The position numbers were made by a program, and so were the translations under genes. Below the pieces are notes generated by a model. That model was not told where the DNA came from, ran no database searches, and was given only the letters and a program-made list of their open reading frames with translations. From the NCBI GenBank assembly GCA_037951165.1, contig JBBDHG010000097.1, positions 766,001 to 830,000 of the forward strand: 64,000 bases of DNA, in the 5' to 3' direction. This DNA is from Lophius americanus (taxonomy: Eukaryota; Chordata; Actinopteri; Lophiiformes; Lophiidae). This document shows positions 12,691 through 24,470 of this stretch, one piece after another (the stretch's first letter is position 1; every line of letters starts with the position of its first letter).

Positions 12691-13435
12691 ATGTATGCCT
12701 GTATGTTACACCAAACTTTTTTCTTTGCAGAAGCTGGACTGTGTGTGACAATTATTTAACTCAAGATTATGTCAGTTGGCTTGGTGACTTTAATACATTA
12801 TGGAGTTAATGTGGAGGCACACTGATCGTTTTTTGCTTCACGTAAGTTAATTAGTGATGTAATATTTTCTTCCACTTACATCCCCTACTCGTTTTTCAAT
12901 GGCATCCATCGCCCTCTGTCCTGGATGCATCTTCATGTAAAATATATTCTGTTGTTACCATATTTAAGCAGACACTTGCTTAGGTCTTTGTGTGCTGATT
13001 GAACAGACATCTGGTTAGTTTTGTTTTACTGGTTTCCAGTGGAGGCACTGTAACAAGCCTCTCAATTGTTACATTAATCACATATCACAAAATGCAAAGG
13101 CTCTTGTCACACGCTGTTGAGTAAAGCTGGTGGAAATGTTTTTGATTAAAAATTTAAGGTAGTATACATTTCTGTACTGAAGGTTGTTTTTGATAGTAGA
13201 GTGGGGAAGGGAAGCTGTTGCTAACTCTCATTTCCATGGATTGGTTACTATCACTAGAAAATGTGGATCCTAATTATCATCTTTTCCCTAAATTAGGCCC
13301 ATTTAGTGAATTTGTTGATTTAAAAACATTCCCTGGTGTAGCAAAAATTATTTAAGTTGTCATATCTAAAGCTCTATTCCCTTGGGATGCATGTTTTGTT
13401 TTCATGAGAATAAGACAATAAAGCTTCCATTGGCC
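12691..13435. other. Non-coding, nothing recognised
   Basis: AT-rich stretch between LINE fragments with no recognised feature. Confidence 0.45.
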
Positions 13436-13439
13436 TCTT

Positions 13440-14045
13440 CCAGTGACCTTTCTTTTGGAACTCAAATAACTAATGTTGTTAAATTTGACTTTTATCAATT
13501 AAGGACCATCTTCAAGATAATATCCTTCCTCTATCACTCTGACCTGGAGAAGGTCATCCATGCCTTAATTTCATCTCATATGGATTACTGTAATTCTTTC
13601 TATTAAAGGTCAAGCCAAGGAGCACTTAAACGTCTCCAGCCTTTTCGGAATTCTGCTGCTCGGGTTTTAACTAACTTTTAAAAGACAAAACCATATCCGC
13701 CCTTTTTTTTGCCTGTCTTCACCGGCTGCCAGTTAGTTTTAGAATTGCGGTCAATATCTTGCGGGTTACTTTTAAGATACATCACTGAACCGCTCCAACC
13801 ATATGAGCCTGGGCGCAGTCTAAGATCTTCAGACTGAGCTCTGCTAGCTGCTCCCACATCAGAACTACAGGTGAACTATCTTTTTCTGTCAGGGCCCTTC
13901 AGCACTTGTAATCTCATCTCCAAATTGATCTCTATTAGTTCTTATTATTTGTGATTGTTTTCTGTCACTATCGGTGCCTTGTTTCATCATGCAAAGCATG
14001 ATATAAGTTTGTTTTGAAAAGTGCTATACAAATTTGTTACATTAT
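13440..14045 (+). mobile_element. L2/CR1-like LINE, C-terminal polymerase fragment and 3' tail
   Basis: Plus strand at 13504-13606 reads IISFLYHSDLEKVIHALISS then HMDYCNSFY and a stop. It continues in shifted frames with LKRLQPFRNSAARVLTNF (about 13630) and PVFTGCQLVLELR (about 13710). The tail near 14020 ends with GAAAAGTGCTATACAAATTT, typical of LINE 3' ends in fish. Multiple stops. Confidence 0.8.
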
Positions 14046-14925
14046 TGTATTTATTAACAATTTTCTTCAATTTTTCTATCTTGTAAAAATAGCTTTTTAT
14101 GCATAGATAAATTCGAGTACTGTAACGTATACTGCCTGTGGGCATATGTAGGTTTTGTTAAGTAGTATTATGAATATGTACTTTGCATTATTTGATTTTG
14201 AAAAGACTAAGTCTTTCAGCATTTATCAGTCTGCCTCTGTGCCTGGAAGTGTGATTTGATTGACGTGGGGTGAGATGAAGGGGAAGGCTTTAGGGACTCT
14301 GTGTCAGATGATCATGAAATGAAAAAGATCCAGCAACCATGGCTGTGTCTGTATTTGTGTAACAATGTGTGACCTGCGTAATATGTGGATGTGGTAGAGG
14401 TCAAAGGTTATCTGTCATCGGAACAGAAAAAGCTCTGTGTTTGTTCTCTCTCTCGTGTCTAGATATCAGTCTGACTCGCTGTCCATCGGTCGTTCTTGTT
14501 GTTCTCTATCTGCCTTCATGCCCATCTGGCAAGAGTGAGAGGGCGTTGATAAAAACTGTGTATGGTAGCAGGAAATAAGAGTATTTGAGTGTGTGCGAAC
14601 TCTTGGCAGCTGCAAAAAACTGTGTGGACAATTCCATAGAGCTGAAAATATAATGCTGCATCAGACCCAACTGTCAGCTTTCAGATGACATTGAGAGGAG
14701 AGGTGAGGAGGAAGAGAGGGAACGACGAGGAGGAAAGTATAGTACAGCGAAAAAGACACTGGTAGAGAGGACACCCTCTCTCCAAACACACACACACACA
14801 TTCACTTTGTTTTATGCACTGTAACCTGCTGCTGATAATTATGCTTCGAAGCTCTGAAACAATCAAATTACTGCTGGAGGACAAGGTCTCTGGACAGACC
14901 TGCTGCGGTGAGGGAAATAACACAG
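14046..14925. other. Non-coding, nothing recognised
   Basis: Includes a purine-rich patch at 14690-14760 and a short CA run at 14786-14800. No coding or RNA signal. Confidence 0.45.
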
Positions 14926-14926
14926 G

Positions 14927-14977
14927 CACACACACACAGGCACACGCACACACACACACACACACACGCACACACAA
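14927..14977. repeat. (CA)n microsatellite
   Basis: Interrupted CA repeat ending in ACACACACGCACACACA. Confidence 0.95.
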
Positions 14978-15825
14978 AAATTTCCCCTATAGTTTAAATT
15001 AAGTGTAAACCTAAACTCTTTGAATAGTCTGCTTTACTACTAATTAAAGGATTTTTGTGATTTTTAGGGTTTGGTTTCCAAGGGTGCAGAGCCTCTTTCA
15101 CAAAGACACAGTTGGTGTTAAAGAACCTTTTGGATCAATAAATATTAATATTTGAAACTATGTATATTATGTATATATAATATCTAATCAGATTGCCTTT
15201 ATTTCATGATCTGACACAAATTGTTTTTTATATAAACAGAAAGTAAATTCTCACAGCACTGTAAGTGAGATGAAATACACATTTCCTGTGAAAAAAACAG
15301 TAAAGAATATATTATTCTAGACTGTAAGATAGTAAACTACAGTTTTTTCTTCTATGCTTTAAAGTTTCAAATAAGCTCACAGTAGCTGACCTTTGAAAGA
15401 CATACTGTATCTATTCCATTAAACACAGCTTACACGTAAAACAAATAGTAGGTTGTAAACCCACTTAACAATACTACAAAACAGATGAATGTTTGATAAA
15501 TTGCTCTTCAGGCATGTCATAATGTCTATCTTGAACTTTTTGTTCATACATGCATTATGATACATCTATATAGGTCTACCCTACTAGTTTGTGGTCCAGT
15601 CATTGATCAGATCTCGTCCATGATCTTTTTTTATCAACTAGAATAGTTTTATTAACTTTATTATCTTTGGTGAATTTCCTTTATCCAAAAAGTTACCTGT
15701 CAAAGGTACAGAGCGTATTCTTTGTGGCAACCTCAGTTGTCAATTAAGTAATTGGAGCAGAACTTGAAGGTATTTTGTAAAACGTAAAGAAGTGTGTATT
15801 CGCTTGCACATCGTATCCGATAAAT
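14978..15825. other. Non-coding, nothing recognised
   Basis: AT-rich sequence; nothing recognised. Confidence 0.4.
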
Positions 15826-15829
15826 AATG

Positions 15830-15935
15830 GTATAGTGGATCTATGGTGCAATCCTTTAAGCCTGTAGGTGTGAATGTGAGTGAATGAATGTGAGAATTGT
15901 GGACAGCATTGAATGAATGATCCTCCGATAAACGG
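15830..15935 (+). repeat. Dispersed teleost repeat fragment
   Basis: CCTGTAGGTGTGAATGTGAG TGAATGAATGTGAG is the mid-part signature (normally GTAGGTGTGAATGTGAGTGT). Short and diverged. Confidence 0.5.
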
Positions 15936-16424
15936 TGGAATTCATGAGACCGCATCCTGTCAGTTTAGTTCAGCATACGGTGTTGCCTCTGGATGGACTA
16001 GAATGACACTCAGAAGAGTATATCTCGTCCTACATGTCTATCTGATTCTAAAAATAAAGTAAGAGATCACTCAAACCACCAGGATCTCAGATACATATTT
16101 GTGGGAGTTATGTTTCCTTCAAGTCAGCTAAATAAAGATCAACCCCTATAAATACATACTTTGAGTAAGAAGATCTTGATCTGCATCACACTTTGAATAA
16201 TTAATGTGCATTTCATCACAATTTCTACATTATTTATTCCTTGTACAATTAGTGCATAGGTCAAACATTTGTCAAAATGCTAAGGGACAGTATGGAGCTT
16301 AGGGACAAAACCATATCCGGATCCAATTAATGTTTTACAACTATGGATGGATTTTTGCTGGCCTCCAACTACGTTCACTTCAAAAAGTTGAATGGAGGTC
16401 AGTTCGTAATAATAACAATATAAC

Positions 16425-17130
16425 TAAGCCTACGCTGTTGTCCCCAAAGCATGATGAAATCCGCGAGCAGTCCCAAGTTCCTTTGCGTTGCACAAACGAT
16501 CCCCTTGATTGAACTCCTCAAATTAAATGTGAAGTTATGTCCACAGTATATTTTGTAAAAAAAATAAATAGCAAAAAGGTCCAGTAAGTGAGTAAAATAT
16601 GAACTATTTAAGTAAAATATGATATACCCAAAACAGATCTCATTGAGTTGATTCATATGCACCATATTTTGACTAAATCAGACCAATGGTTGAGAAATGA
16701 ATGGCCTGAAAACTTTTGAAATATAGCTCCGACTAATTTCAGAAATATGCAACATATATTTCCGCAAATAAATCCAGTTCTTGTTTGCACTACATTCTAT
16801 GGGACTGTGGAATTTTGAAAATGATCCATAAAATGATTTTGGAAGTCTGTTTCGGGAAATGTCTATTAGAAACTAAAAAAAGCTCCCCCTAGTGAGTAAA
16901 ATATGAACTATTAAAGTAAAGCATGATTTATACGAGACAATTTTTATGCACAACATTCGTACTAAATTGGACCAAAGGTTGAGCAATCTTGCCACGAAGA
17001 CATTTGGAGTTAAAGTTCAGCATAGTGTCAGAATTATAAAACTGAAAAATCACTATGTGTCTATGTTGGAATAAAATTTGAAAATTATCCATAAAACAGT
17101 GTATAAGTTATCATGCTTACATGAAGGATC
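16425..17130 (+). repeat. Unclassified repeat family X, copy 1
   Basis: Shares ordered blocks with 32110-32580 (reverse) and 38965-39360: CTGTTGTCCCC, TTGATTGAA, GAAGTTATG, AGTAAAATATGAAC, TTCATATGCACCA, TCCAGTT, and GAAAATGATCCATAAAAT. Within this copy a segment beginning GTGAGTAAAATATGAACTAT occurs twice, at 16588 and 16892, offset 304 bp and followed each time by a TGCAC...ACTAAAT..GACCAA..GGTTGAG block. No protein similarity seen and no termini identified. Confidence 0.7.
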
Positions 17131-17676
17131 ACTTGCCTCAATGATTCTATAACATCCCAGACTGTTCAGGGATTTAATAAGGTACACGCTTCGTTATTTA
17201 CACAGCGCACAACCTTTTAAAATCAGTTCTCAGTATATCACCTATCCCTAAGGAACAGTTGGCAGCTCCTGGGAAGCAAATTTCGGTTCAATGTAGGGAT
17301 GGGCGTATCGATAATCTGGTAATGGTCCTTCAATACCCGCCGGTCGATATTTTCGAGTTGATACATTTTTAAATATTGCGATACCACTGGGCCAATACAA
17401 AAGGGGCATTTTGTTTTCAGGCATTGAATTTAGGTTTGAAAACCAGCCCGGTAGTATTTAACATTGTCTTTCGTGTCACATGATTATGGCAGCTGATCAG
17501 CTGCTTTTTCACCAACGACCAAAGGTAATGCCATGTGCTCTGTCTGCATTAAGTGGTGTCACATAAGCAACACTAGCAAACTTTTTAAGTATTTAAAGAC
17601 AGCACATCCTGACACTTTTAAAGAGGCTGAACAAGAAAACCAGCAAGCCTCAAAGTCCCCTGCACCGCCTGCTGTC

Positions 17677-17677
<1 letters not shown>

Positions 17678-17709
<32 letters not shown>

Positions 17710-17934
17710 TAGCGCCAATTCACAACAACAGTTGCCTCAAGGTGCTTTCCAGAAAGAGCAGGTCTAGACCAGACTCTTTATATAATTATCTACAGGACCC
17801 AACAAATTCTTCCTTGAGCAAGCACTTGGCGACAATGGCGAGAAAAAACTGCCCTTTAACTGGCAGAAACCTCGAGCAGATCCAAGACTCAGGGTAGACG
17901 GCCTACCGCCATGACCTGTCGGGTTTGAAAAAAA

Positions 17935-18008
<74 letters not shown>

Positions 18009-19910
18009 GGGTGAGGAGAGATACAGACGGGGGGAAAAGCAGCAAAGATATCAAATATAATCCACTTTCTCCAACCGCTCCATGGACGGGCCGCGGCAGC
18101 AGCAGGCATCCAAGGTTGATAATAACATTAATATTAACGTAACATATAATCATCATCATGAGCATCTTGTGATCATTGGACATCGAGCAGGTCCACAGCA
18201 GCAGATGCAATCACCAACCATGTGACCTTACAGGGCGAGAAAACACAAAGACTCCAGGCAAGAAATCAAGTTAGTAACATGCATTATACCATTTAACATG
18301 AATTTATACAGTAACATGCATTAAAGTGAGAGGGATGTATAAAGAGGGACAGTGAGAGAGGATAAGAGAAAAGCTCAGTGTATCATGGGAGATTCCCTAG
18401 CAGTCTAAACCTATAGCAGAATAGCTAAGAGCTAGCTTATGCCAGCCTTAATTATAAACTTTATCATAAAGGAAAGTTTTAAGCCTACTTTTAAATGTAG
18501 AGAGGGTCTCTGCCCCCCGAACCCAGATTGGAAGATGGTTTCACAGGAGAGGAGCCTGATAGCTTTAAGCTCTGGCTCCCATTCTACTATTTGAGACTCT
18601 AGGGACTACAAGTAACCCTGCATGCTGGGAGCGCAGAGTTCTGATTGGACAATATGGAACTATGAGCTCCTTCAGATATGTTGGTTCTGACCGTTAAGGG
18701 CTTTGTAAGTGAGCATTAGGATTTGGAAATTGGTTTCCAGATTTTACCGGGAGCCAATGAAGGGAAGCTAATACAGGAGAAATATGTTCTCTTAACCTGG
18801 TTCTGGTCAGCACACGTGCAGCAGCGTTCTGGATCAGCTGGAGGGGCTTCAGAGACTTATTGGGACTACCTGCTAGTAGGGCATTACAGTAATCCAGCGT
18901 GGAAGTAACAAATGCATGAACTAACTTTTCTGCATCTTTTTGCGACAGAATGTGCCGTATTTAGAAATATTACGCAGATGAAAAAAGGCAGTCCTAAAAA
19001 TCTGTTTTAGGTGGGAGTCAAAGGTCATATCCTGATCAAAGACAACTCCCAGGTTCCTCACAGTGGTGCTGGAGGCCAAGGTCATACCATCCAGAGTAGA
19101 TATATCATCAGATAAATTGTTTCTAAGGTTCTTGGGTCCCAGCACAATAACTTCAGTTTTATCTGTATTTAATAGTAAAAAGTTGCAGGTCATCCAAGTA
19201 TTAATGCCTTTGAGACACGCTTCTAAATTGGATAAGTGATTAGATTCACCTGGTTTCATTGATAAGTACAATTGTGTGTCACCAGCATAACAGTGAAAGT
19301 TTATGGAGTGTTACCTGATAATGTTGCCTAAAGGAAGCATATATAATGTGAATAATATTGGCCCAAGTACAGATCCCTGGGGAACTACATAGGTAACTTT
19401 TCTATGCATGGAGGATTCATTGTTAACAGATACATACTGAGATCTGCCACATAAATATGACTTAAACCAATTTAATACAGTGTCTTTGATGCCAACTGGG
19501 TTTTCAAGTCTTTGTATTAATTTGTATAATTTGGTGGTCAATAGTATCAAATGCAGCACTAAGATCCAACAAGACCAGAACAGAGACCAGTCCCTCATCA
19601 GATGCCATTAAAAGGTAATTCGTAACTTTGACCAGTGCTGTTTCTGTACTATGGTGAACTCTAAAACCTTATTGGAAATCCTCAAATAAACTATTCTTAT
19701 GCAGAAAATCACACAATTGTTCAGCTACCACTTTCTCTAAGATTTCAGAGAGGAAGGGAAGGTTATATATCGGCCTGTAATTTGCCAAAGCGTCAGGATC
19801 AAGTGTCGGCTTTTTAAGCAGTGGTTTGATTATGGCTTTTTTAAAGGACTTTGGTAGGTAGCCTGAAATTAAAGACAGATTGATGATTTCTAATAGACAG
19901 TTGCTGACTA
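17678..19910 (-). mobile_element. L2/CR1-like LINE, 5'-truncated, nested in hAT
   Basis: Minus strand: the reverse transcriptase starts near 19905 (IINLSLISGYLPKSFKKAII), then PTLDPDALANYRPI, LDLSAAFDTIDH (19560), YVVPQGSVLGPILFTLYMLP (19395-19335) and HCYAGDTQLYLS (about 19290), where the catalytic YADD is YAGD. It continues with LLNTDKTEVIVLGP, AEKLVHAFVTSTLDYCNALL (18930) and QLIQNAAARVLTRTR. The 3' region contains (GA)n at 17942-18005 and ends in tandem ATTG units (plus strand CAATCAATCAATC, 17678-17699). Stops and frameshifts are present. Truncation just upstream of the polymerase is the common fate of LINE copies. Confidence 0.85.
17942..18005. repeat. (GA)n microsatellite in LINE tail
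   Basis: Uninterrupted GA repeat of about 64 bases inside the LINE 3' region. Confidence 0.97.
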
Positions 19911-20464
19911 AGGGATGATGATGATGCTGCTAGTGTTGGTGATGATGATGTTTTACTGGTTTAATGCATGTTCTTGAGCACTATGTGGATCTTTGAATTT
20001 GAGAAATTTAATTAATTATATATTAATTTGAAGTCTAATTATTTTTATTAAAATTTAACAAAGATTTATTTTCATCTTATTTTTATTTGATTTAGTCATT
20101 GATCTGTTTTATTTTCGTTTTATAAGAATTTCTTTCATGTATTCATGTTCATGAGTTTTATTCATATTTCATATTGTCATTGCAATAAAGTTATTAATGA
20201 ACACAGCAATCATGGGATTTTCCTTTGAGGGGCCAAAAGTATCGGTATCGATGAAAAAGTATCATAAACTAATGGCATCGTATCGAAAGGGAAAATGTTT
20301 GTATCTCCCACACCTAGAGTAATGTCTTTCTTAGAGACCTTGCTCATCTTCAGATTGGACAGATTGGACGACCAACCTCCTGAACTACTTCTACAAATGA
20401 ACAAAAACAGTTCTTTATTTGATGAACACAGAGGCACGGAAACAATTGCTCAAAAACTAGTGAA

Positions 20465-20566
20465 GACTATTCTGTAATATGCTCTTGCTGCTGTAACACT
20501 GCAATTTCCCCGTTGTGGGAATAATAAAGGTTTATCTTATCTTATCTTATCTTACTTGCCGGAGCA
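20465..20566 (+). repeat. SINE/LINE 3' tail with (TTATC)n
   Basis: GCAATTTCCCCGTTGTGGGA ATAATAAAGG followed by four TTATC units. The same 'AATTTCCC..GGGA.TAATAAAG' tail ends the segment at 32880-32905. The body upstream (20317-20465) is not recognised. Confidence 0.6.
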
Positions 20567-23500
20567 TCAGAGAGCGTCACTTTTGCAGCTGTCATATGTA
20601 CACACCTGACCATATTACATCACATCTTATGTACAGCTCAACCAAAAAATATCAGAATGAAGTAAAGTGTGTCCGTAAGCGCAAGCGGTGAAGCCCAGAC
20701 CACCTGTAAATGTGTCATAAATACGTCTCAAGGACATTCTCAACTGTATAGCTGTAGTATTCGCACATACGTATTAGCACTTCGAGATTTGATCCAAATG
20801 TAAATGTGTTATTTCTATTATAGTATAGAGCTGTGGATCACTCATGACGGATGTTAATACGAGGTCAGGCGGATTGACAGGGCGAGAGATGGTGTTGAAA
20901 GGACGTGGCATATATTGAAAAGATGTTGATCTTTGCTTATTAATCCACTCAAATTTTCCCCTTAGAGCTCATTAGCGTCTGGAGAGAAACAAGCCACAAA
21001 ATCCTAAAAACCAACAGAGTGGAGAGAGAGGAAGAGAGAGAGAGTGTGCGAGAAAGAGAGAGAGAGATGGAGAAATGGGATTTATCCTTTAGAGGGACCA
21101 GGCAGATGAAGAAAAAAAAAGCAAGAGTATCCTTATGCAGATATATGGAGCAGAATAAAAATGTATCGAGCAAAGGTGAACAAGAGGACATCAGCACACC
21201 TGAGGTTGTGTACTGTAAAAATAATAAAATAAACTTCCAGGCGAGACTTAAAGGAGGTTTAAGAAAAATAAAAGTACCATTTAAACTTTATTGATTTCAT
21301 AAGAGCAAATAAATAAGAAAACAGTAGATGAAATTATTTGATTGATCATAATAGTTACTGTCAGAAAAAAACAAGTCCTGTTTTGTATATTTATATAGCC
21401 TCAGCTTTAGAGCCACAACTTGGTTTCACCCAAAGCAAAAAAAAGAAGCATGTTTTTTAATCAGAAGAGCAGAACAGCAACCTCAGATTTCAACAGACAA
21501 TCACTACTAAGATTATTTTAATATATTTTTCTTTCATATTACACTGAAATATGGAAATACAGATATTATGGTCATCAACCAAATTCAGTTCAGAATTTGT
21601 ATTATCATTCTTATAAGCATTATACAATTAGAATAGAAATTGTGACTTAAATTTCAAGATATATATATACATTTTCGTATATAATGTGTATATATAGTTA
21701 TGTTTATCATCATTGTATACACATATAATGATGATAAACATGGTGTTTTTATTTGTTGGTTTCAGTGTCCAGAGTCCAACATTGAAGAAAAGCAAGGATC
21801 TTTGCTGGGAGGCAAACTAGTTTGTCAGCAGATAACATGAAGGAAGGAGGGAAAGAGTGATAGAGTGAATTAAAGAGAAAGGGGTGAGGGAGGGATTAAC
21901 AGAGGTATACAAAACAAGTAGAGAGAAATCTGCACTTTTGGGTCAACAGCATTGCTGAAAATTGAAGAGAAGAGAAAGAGAGGGAGGAGATAGATGGGGT
22001 GAAGGTGTGGACGGGATGATAAATGATGGTTCTAATGTTGTACCTAATTAAAACAAAGCATATGAACAGTTTCTGTGGCTTCTGCCACTGCAGTTCATAA
22101 AATTGAGTCATTTAGTACATGACTGAAGGGTGGATGGTCCTTTCATGACATTTAACAGTCCATCTGTGATTCCTGCTGTAGTATAGGGTGATTTTCAGGT
22201 ATTTCTTTTTTAATATAATGCTTTAGCTAACACTCATTTTAAATGTAATAAAAACAGAAGCAATCCTTTTTCCTGGTGCCTCCATACAAAAATGTGCTAA
22301 TTAGTTTTTGCAGTAACATTTTGCGCAGAAATGTCATTGCGGCCAGTATTATGTGTGGACATCCCAATTGAAACAACATGAGCAAGTAGCAGGTTAGTAG
22401 GAGATAGATGTTTCATTCAGGAGTTAATGGAAAACCTGATTTACATTCATCGAGTGGACAGAAGCTTCATTTGTTTAATGCTTGAATAGTGTGACAAACT
22501 GAGTCAACCAAGTGGAAACCTAAATAAGCTTGCAAGGATTCACAATATTTAAGGAACAGAACCGGTAATTAAAATCTACACTGCTTTTGTAGATTAACAC
22601 TGATAGTTGAAGGTATGCACCTTTAAAGCTGGTTTCAATCCACCATTAATGAGATCCCCTTTGTGGTGAAGATCCTACTGAATCTACTGTTGTGGTGAAA
22701 GTGTTATTTCCTTTCTGAGTACAATAACTATAAATTATGACTGAAATCATTTCATGTTTTGATTCAAGTACTTTGGTGTGAATCATGGAGTATTACGATT
22801 AAAGAAAGTATTGGGAATAGCAGTTTGGTGTAGAACAAAGGCCCTTTAGTTAGAAACAATTTTGGAAAGCTTCCACGCTGAGATTTAAGTCACATAGATA
22901 TTGTCATTTAAAAGTGGATGAATGGTGAGCTACAGATTGTGAGGCTGCTAGAATCCAGTCTACAACAATGCAGCATTGGTTGTCTCCAACTTGGCCATGT
23001 TGAGCTGGTTTGACCCAGCGACTTCTAGAACTGGAGATCAACACGTTGTCCAACTACCACCCATGAGCATACACACTGATGGAGTCACCCACAAAGGTGA
23101 AGTGCGGCCTGCTGGGAGGAATCTTTGCCGAACACTCTAAAATTATTTATTGGATTTGGTTAATCCAGTTATTTCCACCAACTGGTTTTTGTTTGATATA
23201 ATCTAATAATATCATTGAGTTTTAGTAACTAACATGACAGTATTGAGCATTTTTAATATCATCTCGTCAGTGTCCCTTAAATTTCACCAAACATGAATTT
23301 CACTACATACTGCTTCTTTTATTACATTTGAAGAGGAGTTTGTTTTTTCCTTGGATGGTTTGTTTTTTAGCAAGGCAGGTAGGTTTTTGCATATCATAGA
23401 GACTTTGCTGATGTTACATCATGAACTCATAATACCATTTTCTTAACCATTGAGATATAGGCCAATTTGGGATTTTTTCTGCATTAAATCATAAATTCAT

Positions 23501-24325
23501 GGACAGATTTTTATGAAATTCTTCCACCAATAATGTCTCTCTTGAGGTTACTGTTGTCCCTCGGTGGAGGTTAACCCTCCATCAGAGAACTCTAGTTCTA
23601 TCTGTGCTGATCCTGTCTGAAAGGAACTGATGTGATGAATATGAAGGAATATGAATGAATGCATATGCTTAAAACTTTATTCAATACTGTTGTGTCAAAT
23701 CATGCAGCTTTTGTGTCCTCAATCTTTAGTTTAAGTTAGTTTAAGACTTAAATGAATGTGTCTGTATAACCAACAGTTGTATTAATTGGATTGGATAAAG
23801 GTACATTTAGTTAAATCAACAACTCACAAAGTTTACTTTTGTGATTGCACGATGTATAACAGGTGCTCTCCCTGATGCTCCTGATACGTCAGGAAGAGGA
23901 CAACATGTGACCTATTCTAAGGTTTTCTTTGTGTGCAGATTTTAGTTTATTACATACTTGGCTAAGTAAGCTCTGGCTGTTGGCTACAGACTCGAATGGA
24001 ATGACTGCACACAAATCCATTTGTTTATTTTGATCAATCAAAATATATTTAAGCCTAATATTTAAGACAAATGCAGTTGAAATCCATGTAAATTTTTTAC
24101 TGCAATTGAAGACATATTTCAACCTTCAAATTTTGAAGTATTTAAAGGTTTCAAATTAATTGTTTCCATAATGAATAGATTTATATTTGTTTTATTAAAT
24201 TTTTCTTTATACATTTTCATCAAATGTTATTTTTTAAATAAAATATAAAAAGAAGCAATTATTTCAATTATGCAACTATGCATTTTTTTGAGTGACGTGG
24301 ACAAATCAGTAGCGTCATGGGTAGC
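20567..24325. other. Long non-coding stretch
   Basis: AT-rich, largely unique-looking. Purine-rich patches at 21015-21070 and 21840-21990. A hairpin is listed separately at 21700-21741. At 23500-23600 the string GTCCCTCGGTGGAGGTTAAC CCTCC resembles a fish repeat normally reading GGCGGAGGTCTGCGCTCT, weakly. No coding signal. Confidence 0.4.
21700..21741. repeat. Perfect hairpin, 14-bp arms
   Basis: ATGTTTATCATCAT (21700-21713), a 14-base TA-rich spacer, and the exact complement ATGATGATAAACAT (21728-21741). Confidence 0.9.
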
Positions 24326-24329
24326 AAAG

Positions 24330-24470
24330 CGAATCAAAGCAGGAAGCTCCTGTGTACTCCAGCTTCCTCCCACAGATCAAAAATAAGAAAATGTAACTTA
24401 TAATTTTCCACAGGTGTGAAAGTGAGCATTATTGGTTGTCTATCTTTATGGGCCTGATTTTCTGACAGAC
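24330..24470 (+). repeat. Dispersed teleost repeat, central part
   Basis: TGTGTACTCCAGCTTCCTCC CACAGATCAAAAATAAG then CAGGTGTGAAAGTGAGCATT ATTGGTTGTCTAT. Same family as the copies at 11059 and 58500. Confidence 0.7.

Larger units (their letters stand above)
17294..20316 (+). mobile_element. hAT transposon remnant, interrupted by a LINE
   Basis: Left end TAGGGATGGGCGTATCGATA; right-end complement TAGGTGTGGGAGATAC. Flanking octamers GTTCAATG and GAGTAATG match at 5 of 8 positions, consistent with an eroded duplication. Plus-strand 17529-17675 reads AMCSVCIKWCHISNTSKLFK then YLKTAHPDTFKEAEQENQQ, a BED zinc finger in which the first His ligand is Tyr. The LINE at 17678-19910 is inserted just after it. 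The remaining right part (19911-20316) is AT-rich and ends in GTATCGGTATCGATG and CATCGTATCGAAAGG. Confidence 0.75.
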
